From the NCBI GenBank assembly GCA_015232795.1, contig JADFYX010000171.1:1-5584 (forward strand): a stretch of DNA of 5,584 bases, written 5' to 3'. This DNA is from Magnetococcales bacterium (lineage in GTDB: Bacteria; Pseudomonadota; Magnetococcia; Magnetococcales; JADFYX01). The translations under genes were made by a program, and so were the position numbers. Positions 1 to 5,584 of this stretch are shown here, piece by piece. How positions within the stretch are numbered: the stretch's first letter is position 1; each line of letters begins with the position of its first letter. A model generated the notes under the pieces. It saw only the letters and a list, made by a program, of their open reading frames with translations, searched no databases and was not told the origin of the DNA.

Positions 1-178
1 GAGCTTGTGAAAAAATGCAACCCTACTGCGAACGCCCCAAATTCACCCCCCGCACCGTGTCGAAACGTGCCAAATTGGCTTACATAGCTCACTATGCGCA
101 CCAATTTGTCCCATTCCGCCACGTCACGGGGGGCGTTTTGGGGCGTTCTCGCTATGGGTTTCATTTTGTCACAAGCTC
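1..178. repeat. Long imperfect inverted repeat (MITE-like hairpin) at the 3' end of lnt
   Basis: Seen directly: reading inward from base 1 and, on the opposite strand, from base 178, the two ends match at 21 of 23 positions, starting GAGCTTGTGA on both. Further matched blocks are 31-41 with 147-137, the C6G block 46-52 with 133-127, 71-78 with 108-101, and 83-87 with 96-92, leaving a 4-base loop at 88-91. Two compensating one-base gaps are needed; between blocks the arms have diverged. The right arm covers the last five codons and stop of lnt. The minus strand has six T residues at 15-10 near the end of the hairpin, and the arms are A-rich outside and GC-rich inside, so it could also act as a transcription terminator for lnt. 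No transposase is encoded. A non-autonomous MITE or another dispersed palindromic repeat is the best explanation, but that identity is inferred. The left edge is cut by the window, so target duplications cannot be examined. Confidence 0.8.
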
Positions 179-1801
179 TGAGTGTTTTGCCTTAAACATC
201 TTGCGCAATAATCTTGGAATAAGGGCTGCGACACTCAGGTAGAGCCAGAACCAGATCCATACGTCGCCCGCTTTGCTAAACAGGCTTTTGCTGTGGGCTC
301 TGGGTATTTCTACCGTTAGTACCCCCATTTTATTTGGGGGAATTCTCCCAAGTTCGTGACCGAACTGATCGAAGGCAGCGGATATCCCAGTGTTGGCTAC
401 CCGTATCATGGGTAGGTGATTTTCAATGGCTCTAATCCTTGCCATAGCGAGATGTTGGGGTTTTGCTGCTTCGCCAAACCAGGCATCGTTGGTGATGTTT
501 ACCAGCCAGCGTACTCCTGTTTTTGCCAGTTTTCTTACCTCTTCAGGAAAAATAACCTCATAACAGATCAAAAGACCGATGTTGCCTTGGTTCCATGGCA
601 GTGGGTTTGCGCTGGGCCCTGGTGTGAAATCTGATGTGCCTGCGGTAAGCTTTGAAATATTTGCTGGTATGTAATCACGAAAGGGTATGTATTCGCCAAA
701 TGGTACTAAATGGTGCTTATCATAACGGCGGTTAAAATTTTTGCTTTCGTCTAAAATCACTGCACTATTGAAAAAAGCCCATTTACCAAACTCATTTTTA
801 TCAGCCATTGGAGCACCAGTTAAAATTTGTGCTCCTAGATGTTGGCTAAGTTTGCTGATTTGCTCCATGGCCCTTGGAGATGCTTGCAGAAAAAAGGCAA
901 CTGCGGTCTCTGGCCAAACTACAAGATCCACAGGTTCGCTAATTGAATGGCTTAAATCGAGATAACGGAAAAAACCCTCACCGCGAAAATCAGGGTCCCA
1001 TTTTTGGTCTTGGGCGACATTACCCTGCACCATTGCAACTCTTAAAGGTGCGCTCCAGCGAGTATTTTTATTGGCTTCGTGGTTAGAACCAATACGGATT
1101 GTGCCGTACAGGTGAGCAAATCCCAAGACAGTGGCAATCACACCCAGACCAATAAAAACTTTTTTGGTTATCCGTCTACGTACCCAGAGCAAAGAGAGAA
1201 CCGCAGCCGGAAATAACATAAGCCAGGAGAGAAGATAAATACCCCCAAGATCGGCAATCTGTAATATGGCTTCTCTTGTGTTCCAACCATATCCGCTTAG
1301 GTTCCAGGCAAAGCCGGTAAATATATGCACCCGCAGCCACTCTGTAACAACCCAAAGGGCAGGGGCTGCAATTGGGACCATCTCTGGTCGTGGGGCTAAA
1401 CGTGGCAGTAGAGCACCGAAAATAGCGGGATAGATAGCCATTGCCATTGAAAAAAGCAGAAGGGCTAATACAGCAACAGGTAAAGGAAAACCGCCATAGG
1501 TGTGAATGCTGGTTATAAGCCAGGAAAAGCTTAAACTAAAATGTCCACAACCAAATAAAAAACCTAGCCAAGCTCCACGTAATAATGATGTTTTAGCCAA
1601 AAGTACAAACAGGGTGCAAAAGGCCACCATCATTGTCAGCTCTTCATGAATTGGTGGTAGGCCACGTACTGCTACCATTCCGGCAATGGTGGCGAGATAA
1701 GCTGGGATGCGTTCTTTTGCAACTAAAAAAATGGCAACTTTTTTAAGCTTGCCATAAATGGCGACAACTACCGAATCTGGATTAAATGAGATGTCAACCA
1801 T
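161..1801 (-). CDS. lnt: Apolipoprotein N-acyltransferase
   Basis: Lnt transfers an acyl chain from phospholipid to the N-terminal cysteine amine of apolipoproteins, the last step of lipoprotein maturation at the periplasmic side of the inner membrane. The 546-residue protein is near family length (E. coli about 512). Residues about 33-230 are a multi-helix membrane domain containing the family-like stretches TGFAWNLSGYGW (162-173) and LQIADLGG (180-187). Residues about 253-500 form the nitrilase-like domain, opening with LRVAMVQGN. The Glu-Lys-Cys triad is intact by family pattern: E298 in WPETA, K362 in YDKHHLVPFGEY and C413 in LICYE; E370 and Y414-E415 match other conserved active-site positions. 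A final membrane helix lies at about 514-528. The ATG overlaps the ybeY stop by 8 bp and has no clear Shine-Dalgarno, suggesting coupled re-initiation. The last codons (ELVTK and TGA) lie inside the 1-178 inverted repeat. The N-terminal 30 residues before the first helix are longer than in E. coli Lnt. Confidence 0.97.
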   Translation of the reverse strand: MVDISFNPDSVVVAIYGKLKKVAIFLVAKERIPAYLATIAGMVAVRGLPPIHEELTMMVAFCTLFVLLAKTSLLRGAWLGFLFGCGHFSLSFSWLITSIHTYGGFPLPVAVLALLLFSMAMAIYPAIFGALLPRLAPRPEMVPIAAPALWVVTEWLRVHIFTGFAWNLSGYGWNTREAILQIADLGGIYLLSWLMLFPAAVLSLLWVRRRITKKVFIGLGVIATVLGFAHLYGTIRIGSNHEANKNTRWSAPLRVAMVQGNVAQDQKWDPDFRGEGFFRYLDLSHSISEPVDLVVWPETAVAFFLQASPRAMEQISKLSQHLGAQILTGAPMADKNEFGKWAFFNSAVILDESKNFNRRYDKHHLVPFGEYIPFRDYIPANISKLTAGTSDFTPGPSANPLPWNQGNIGLLICYEVIFPEEVRKLAKTGVRWLVNITNDAWFGEAAKPQHLAMARIRAIENHLPMIRVANTGISAAFDQFGHELGRIPPNKMGVLTVEIPRAHSKSLFSKAGDVWIWFWLYLSVAALIPRLLRKMFKAKHSELVTK

Positions 1802-2270
1802 AAGGATTAGGCAGGTTGAGTTGTGCTAAGATATAAATCTCTCGTGCCTCCTGAAGTTGCGCCTCTTCAGTGGAGCGTTCATGGTCGTAACCAAGCAAGT
1901 GTAGGGTTCCATGTACCACTAAATGGGTGACATGATCTAAAAATGGTTTGCCTTGGTCAGTGGACTCCTTAACAATGGTTTCATAGGCTAACACTATATC
2001 TCCAAAGGGAAGGGGGCCATCTTCGGCTAGGGTTTCGGCCTCCCCATCCATAAGGGCAAATGATAGAACATTTGTGGCTTTATCAATGCCTCTGTATGTG
2101 TGGTTATAATGTTGGATCTCTTTATCTCCAGTTAGCTGAACACCCACCTCAACCCGGTCCATCGGCTGCTTTTCCACCTCCATGGTTATCGCAACTGCCT
2201 TTTGCACCAAAGAGTCTATATCATGCGGCCACGGCGGACTTTTCCGATTTACCAGCACTTTTTTGCTCAC
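1794..2270 (-). CDS. ybeY: Endoribonuclease YbeY (rRNA maturation factor)
   Basis: YbeY is a cytoplasmic zinc-dependent endoribonuclease acting in 16S rRNA 3'-end maturation and ribosome quality control. From the chosen GTG the protein has 158 residues, matching the family's usual 150-160. The metal site motif HGTLHLLGYDH is complete, with His120, His124 and His130, and the conserved arginine stretch YRGIDKATNVLSF (R61) is present, so it should be active. The GTG at 2270 is preferred because it gives the typical N-terminal strand (SKKVLVNRKSPPW), has a GAGG 7 bases upstream, and limits the overlap with the preceding HD gene to 50 bp. The frame stays open upstream to a TTG at 2336 (180 residues), but that would add a non-family, basic N-terminus and a 116-bp overlap. 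A further GTG at 2258 is possible. The gene ends in an 8-bp overlap with lnt. The ybeX/corC gene often found between these two is absent. Confidence 0.95.
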   Translation of the reverse strand: MSKKVLVNRKSPPWPHDIDSLVQKAVAITMEVEKQPMDRVEVGVQLTGDKEIQHYNHTYRGIDKATNVLSFALMDGEAETLAEDGPLPFGDIVLAYETIVKESTDQGKPFLDHVTHLVVHGTLHLLGYDHERSTEEAQLQEAREIYILAQLNLPNPYG

Positions 2271-4539
2271 GCTCGGCCCTCTCTTTTCTCTTTTTAATCT
2301 GATCTGGGTATTCAATTCTGTGATGGTAGAAACCAAGGGTTAATACTCTGAAAAATGCCTCTTCTATTTGCCCAATATCCTTGAGGGTTAAACGGCATTC
2401 GTCTAGCTGGCCCTCAGCAATCTTATGGCCGACAATGCGTTTGATTAAAGATTGCACCTGAGCTGATGATGGATTACTCAGGCTCCGGGCTGCCGCTTCA
2501 ACTGAATCTGCAACCATTAGAATGCCAGCCTCTTTAGAGGAAGGTTTAGGACCGTGATAGCAGTAGTCTACAATCTCTACTGTTTCACCTTTTTTAGCCG
2601 CTTGGTTAATGGCACGATTATAAAAATATTGCAAAGTCGATGTGCCATGGTGGGTCATAATCGCTTCTAGTATGGGTCCACCTAATTTGTGGGTTTGTGC
2701 CAGCTCAATGCCATATTTTACATGGGACATAATTATTTTTGATGACATAGACGGTACAAGGTTGTCGTGCCTGTTGTGACCGGATTGATTTTCGACAAAA
2801 TAGTGGGGCTGTTTCATTTTGCCAATGTCATGGTAGAGAGCCATTACCCTGGCAAGAAGAGGATTGGCCTGAATACTCTCAGCAGCAGCTTCTGCTAGGT
2901 TACCCATCATAACAGAGTGGTGATATGTGCCAGGGCTGCGCAGGGAAAGCTCTTTAACCAGTGGATGATCACCAGAGGCTAATTCTAAAAGTCGAGAGTC
3001 GGTGGTAATGTTAAACAAAGACTCCATAAGTGGAATTAAGGCTAGTCCCCAAAGACCCACAAACAGTCCGCTAACCAGAGCCATACAGCCACCTATCAAC
3101 CAATCCCATGATGGCGAATTTCCAGCTAATAGTTCAACCACTGGCATGGTTAAAAGTTGGGCTAAACCGATCCATAAACCGACTATCAATACATCAAAAC
3201 GACGACGACAGACCCTGAGTTTGGCACCGCCAACCAGAGAGCCGATAAAATAGTAGATAAAGAGGGGGAGTCCACCATTTGCAGAGAGGGAGACCAAAAA
3301 CGATAGGATCACCCCAATCATGAGAGATCCTCCAGGAATACCGGCTCTTGCTCCAACCGTAAGTGATGCCAAGGATGATGCCAAAGCTATTTGCGGTAGG
3401 TAGGGAACCATCTCCAAAGGTAGATTAAACACTTCGGCAACCCCTTGACCTATCGCCAACGTAGCGGAGCTTAATAGGGAGCTTACCAAAAGAATAAAAC
3501 CCAACATGTAGGTGGTTTTACGATCAGTAGGAAATGACCATGATGTGGTTGTTAAAAACCAGCGTCCAAACCAGAGTAGCAGACCTAAAATAGCAGCTAT
3601 TCCCACCATACGGAACATTACTGATCCAGTCCATTGATCTTGGCTTAAAGCTTTTATCTTCAGGTGTATCGCATCGGTGACCACCATTCCTTCCCGTACG
3701 ATCATCTGGCCACGACGAGCTTGAAAGAAGACCGCTTCCACACCACTAAAAGCCTTTTGACGGTTAATTTGGGTTTGGGATAGGTTGAGTACAAGGTTTG
3801 GTCTTACTTGGGTACGAACTTCAGCAAGTAGCCAACTACGCACAATCGGAGATATGTTTTTAAAATGGGATTTAAAATTTTTCCCGAGTAGTTTTCGCAA
3901 TCTTGCTAAATCTATCGGTTTAATATCATGAGAGAATTTGCTTATAGTTCGGTCGGTTATGGAGTGGATATAAAACTCTTTATCTTGAAGATCAAGTGCC
4001 ACCTCTTCCGAGCTAACAACTGGTTGCGGACTAATTTCATTAAGCCAATTTTGAATGCCCAATTTTAATTGGGTCAAATCGGCTATTGTCTCAATTGCCT
4101 CCCAAGTTTTTAATGATATCTCATCATCAAGATTTTCTGAAAATGCCAGCCGTCCAGCTTCCCCATTTGGGTGGTTTTCTTCAAGACGATTTTTTTCAAG
4201 CCAAGTAAATGCCCCCACCAATTGCTGAGAGATGGAATCTACCATTTCAGGGTCCCAATCATATGTGGGTAGAACCTCTTTTGCTGCTGCTTCTCGACGT
4301 TTTTGTGTGGTCTCTACATCTTCAATAAGAATTCCTCTATCTGCCTTTACATCACGTTTGGCAATTTCGCCGACTTCTGGCAGATAGGTAGGTCTTAGGA
4401 TGGCTGGAGAGTTGATAAGAGCTAAAAAAACTACAATTAGCACAAACAGTGTGCCATCTAGCAAAAGTGGAAAGCGAAATTTTTTCAACTGCGGATTTTG
4501 CAATTGTGGAAGAGGTCTCTGGTTGGATTTATCGCTCAT
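2221..4539 (-). CDS. pgpH: PgpH/YqfF-type 7TM-HD phosphohydrolase (probable cyclic-di-AMP phosphodiesterase)
   Basis: The 772-residue protein has the PgpH architecture. A short cytoplasmic N-terminus leads to a first membrane helix (about 26-44). An extracytoplasmic 7TMR-HDED domain follows (about 45-305), opening with PEVGEIAKRDVKA and closing with GQMIVREGMVVTD. Then come about seven membrane helices (roughly 308-503) and a cytoplasmic HD domain (about 525-735). The HD metal ligands appear intact: H541 in TYHHS, H570-D571 in LYHDIGK, H606 in SHVKYG, H630-H631 in THHGT and D677 in MVADSVEA, a pattern matching the di-metal site known in PgpH. Characterised relatives degrade c-di-AMP to pApA; that substrate is inferred here, since no cyclase is in view. 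The sensor ligand is unknown. The ATG is in a 4-bp ATGA overlap with the phoH stop and has GGTGA 7 bases upstream. The last 25 or so residues are a charged K/E/S/A tail, partly encoded over the start of ybeY. Confidence 0.93.
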   Translation of the reverse strand: MSDKSNQRPLPQLQNPQLKKFRFPLLLDGTLFVLIVVFLALINSPAILRPTYLPEVGEIAKRDVKADRGILIEDVETTQKRREAAAKEVLPTYDWDPEMVDSISQQLVGAFTWLEKNRLEENHPNGEAGRLAFSENLDDEISLKTWEAIETIADLTQLKLGIQNWLNEISPQPVVSSEEVALDLQDKEFYIHSITDRTISKFSHDIKPIDLARLRKLLGKNFKSHFKNISPIVRSWLLAEVRTQVRPNLVLNLSQTQINRQKAFSGVEAVFFQARRGQMIVREGMVVTDAIHLKIKALSQDQWTGSVMFRMVGIAAILGLLLWFGRWFLTTTSWSFPTDRKTTYMLGFILLVSSLLSSATLAIGQGVAEVFNLPLEMVPYLPQIALASSLASLTVGARAGIPGGSLMIGVILSFLVSLSANGGLPLFIYYFIGSLVGGAKLRVCRRRFDVLIVGLWIGLAQLLTMPVVELLAGNSPSWDWLIGGCMALVSGLFVGLWGLALIPLMESLFNITTDSRLLELASGDHPLVKELSLRSPGTYHHSVMMGNLAEAAAESIQANPLLARVMALYHDIGKMKQPHYFVENQSGHNRHDNLVPSMSSKIIMSHVKYGIELAQTHKLGGPILEAIMTHHGTSTLQYFYNRAINQAAKKGETVEIVDYCYHGPKPSSKEAGILMVADSVEAAARSLSNPSSAQVQSLIKRIVGHKIAEGQLDECRLTLKDIGQIEEAFFRVLTLGFYHHRIEYPDQIKKRKERAEREQKSAGKSEKSAVAA
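2278..2281 (-). promoter_or_regulatory. Ribosome binding site for ybeY
   Basis: GAGG on the minus strand sits 7 bases before the GTG at 2270, inside the 3' coding region of the HD gene. It decides between the GTG at 2270 and the more upstream TTG at 2336. The role is inferred from position and sequence only. Confidence 0.5.
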
Positions 4540-5534
4540 GAATTTTTCACCACATCCCTATTTTTTTCAGCTCGCTCATACGCTTTAACAATTCGTCTGA
4601 CAAGAGGATGACGAACTACATCTTTTTCGTTAAAATGGACAAATGAGATCCCTTTTACATTTTTTAAAACTGCTATGGCCTGCACTAAACCCGATGTGGT
4701 ACCACGGGGTAGGTCTATTTGGGTAACATCGCCGGAGACAACAACTTGAGAGCCTTCACCCAAGCGAGTTAAGAACATTTTCATCTGTTGCACAGTGGCA
4801 TTTTGCCCCTCATCAAGAATAATATATGCCCCTTCGAGGGTTCTACCCCGCATATAGGCCAGAGGGACAATTTCCAGTGTACCTTTAAGTAACATTTTTT
4901 CAACTTTTTCCACACCCAGCATATCGTTTAAGGCATCGTAGAGAGGGCGCAGGTACGGGTCTATTTTAGCTTGTAAGTCACCGGGAAGAAAACCCAAATT
5001 CTCACCCGCCTCAACTGCGGGTCTTGTTAAGACGATCCTTTCAACCCGACCCGCAAGCAGAGCAATCACTGCAGCAGCTACAGCTAAAAAGGTTTTCCCC
5101 GTTCCTGCTGGGCCGGAAGATATGGTAAGTACAGAGTTGGATAAGGTGTTGATATATTTAGCTTGATTGGGATTGCGCGGATGGATGGTGCAACGTGGAG
5201 TGCGTAAGACAACCGTTTCACTGAACACTTCATTCAGAGAGCTACCAGCTTGCAAACTTTTAATACCAGCCTCTACCTGGGGTATGTCCACCAAATCACC
5301 TTTTTCCAATAGTCCATATAACTTCTCCAAGAGTTCCTTGGCTTGTTTGGCTTTTTGCCTGCTTGCAGTAATTACCACCCCATTACCACGGGAGTGAATT
5401 GTTACATCTAGCTTGCTTTCTATCAGTTTTAAGTGACAATTCGTAGCTCCATAAAGGGTAGCTGCAAGTTGATTGTCTGCAAGCTCCAAAACCAGGGATT
5501 TTGTGCCATCTATATTAGAAATCAAATCACCCAT
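4536..5534 (-). CDS. phoH: PhoH family ATPase (YbeZ-like)
   Basis: This is a cytoplasmic P-loop NTPase of the PhoH/YbeZ family, thought to act in RNA metabolism with YbeY, to which it is genetically linked. The 332 residues match the family size (E. coli YbeZ 346). An N-terminal small domain (about 11-80) precedes the ATPase core. Walker A is GPAGTGKT (141-148), followed by the family block LTRPAVEAGENLGFLPGDL (169-187). Walker B is IILDEGQN (238-245), where E. coli YbeZ has DESQN and many relatives DEAQN. SGDVTQIDLPRG (267-278) and DVVRHPLV (305-312) are also typical. The start aligns with YbeZ to within about six residues. AGGA directly abuts the ATG, which is too close for an ideal Shine-Dalgarno; a TTG three codons in lies 9 bases from the same AGGA and is an alternative start. 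The frame remains open to the window edge upstream, but without another usual start codon. It is the first full gene of the operon. Confidence 0.96.
   Translation of the reverse strand: MGDLISNIDGTKSLVLELADNQLAATLYGATNCHLKLIESKLDVTIHSRGNGVVITASRQKAKQAKELLEKLYGLLEKGDLVDIPQVEAGIKSLQAGSSLNEVFSETVVLRTPRCTIHPRNPNQAKYINTLSNSVLTISSGPAGTGKTFLAVAAAVIALLAGRVERIVLTRPAVEAGENLGFLPGDLQAKIDPYLRPLYDALNDMLGVEKVEKMLLKGTLEIVPLAYMRGRTLEGAYIILDEGQNATVQQMKMFLTRLGEGSQVVVSGDVTQIDLPRGTTSGLVQAIAVLKNVKGISFVHFNEKDVVRHPLVRRIVKAYERAEKNRDVVKNS
4547..4551 (-). promoter_or_regulatory. Ribosome binding site for the pgpH-type gene
   Basis: GGTGA on the minus strand lies 7 bases before the ATG at 4539, within the last codons of phoH. 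With the ATGA stop/start overlap it supports both this start and translational coupling to phoH. Confidence 0.5.
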
Positions 5535-5584
5535 TCCTATTGTAACCCGGATAACCCATGAATTGTAGACATTCTCGCTTAATT
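5527..5584 (-). CDS. Possible 3' end of an upstream gene (partial)
   Basis: On the minus strand one frame is open from the window edge and ends in a TGA at 5529-5527, overlapping the phoH start as ATGGGTGA. It would encode about 18 C-terminal residues ending in YPGYNRNG. The same 8-base overlap layout (ATGGTTGA) occurs at the ybeY-lnt junction, which makes a coupled upstream gene plausible. The fragment is too short to identify; miaB often lies upstream of phoH, but I see no diagnostic MiaB sequence. The frame could be open by chance. Confidence 0.25.
   Translation of the reverse strand, partial: IKRECLQFMGYPGYNRNG

Noticed and set aside
15..242. Plus-strand open frame of 75 codons running antiparallel to the end of lnt
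   Set aside because: It is largely made of the palindrome plus antisense lnt, and its translation resembles no family I know. There is no convincing reason to treat it as a gene.
238..245. PhoH Walker B written DEGQN rather than DEAQN
   Set aside because: The residue after DE varies in the family (DESQN in E. coli YbeZ) and the catalytic Asp-Glu pair is intact, so it is not a sign of inactivation. Coordinates given are residue numbers in the PhoH protein.
416..965. Two plus-strand open frames opposite lnt (416-634 and 741-965)
   Set aside because: They lie wholly antisense to a well-conserved lnt and show no domain-like sequence, so they are shadows.
2271..2336. Longer ybeY reading frame starting at a TTG at 2336
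   Set aside because: It would add 22 basic residues not typical of YbeY and double the overlap with the HD gene, while the GTG at 2270 has a better ribosome binding site.
4058..4073. Small perfect palindrome CCCAATT-TT-AATTGGG
   Set aside because: It lies inside the coding region for the extracytoplasmic domain of the HD protein, has only a two-base loop, and is AT-rich; chance is the simplest explanation.
2060..5397. Other short plus-strand open frames opposite ybeY, pgpH and phoH
   Set aside because: All are antisense to genes with intact family motifs and have low-complexity or nonsensical translations.

Overview
The window is a compact stretch of chromosomal housekeeping genes from a Gram-negative (diderm) bacterium. 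All four confident genes lie on the minus strand, so transcription runs from the right edge to the left: phoH (ybeZ), then a pgpH-type membrane HD phosphohydrolase, then ybeY, then lnt. Apolipoprotein N-acyltransferase (Lnt) implies an outer-membrane-type lipoprotein pathway, and the PhoH protein closely resembles proteobacterial YbeZ. I cannot name the organism. A proteobacterial or neighbouring lineage whose phoH and ybeY flank a 7TMR-HD gene would fit.

Layout, in transcription order. Bases 5535-5584 may hold the last codons of an upstream gene. PhoH occupies 5534-4536. The HD protein (4539-2221) starts in a 4-bp ATGA overlap with the phoH stop. YbeY most likely starts at a GTG at 2270 and runs to 1794, with its first 50 bp inside the HD gene. 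Lnt starts in an 8-bp overlap with the ybeY stop and runs to 161. There are no intergenic gaps from 5534 to 161, so the four genes almost certainly form one translationally coupled operon. This is the widespread ybeZ-ybeY-(ybeX)-lnt neighbourhood, but with a pgpH gene between phoH and ybeY and with no ybeX/corC gene between ybeY and lnt.

Functionally, PhoH and YbeY act in RNA metabolism and ribosome/rRNA maturation. Lnt completes lipoprotein maturation at the periplasmic face of the inner membrane. PgpH-family proteins hydrolyse the second messenger c-di-AMP at the membrane, so the operon links RNA quality control, envelope biogenesis and probably nucleotide signalling.

The one non-ordinary element is at the left end. 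Bases 1-178 form a long imperfect palindrome with very well matched ends (21 of 23 positions), several conserved internal blocks and a 4-base loop. It overlaps the 3' end of lnt, so the last five codons and stop of lnt lie inside its right arm. It looks like a MITE-type or other hairpin repeat that may double as a terminator. Its family is unknown to me, and its left boundary coincides with the window edge, so its true extent cannot be judged.
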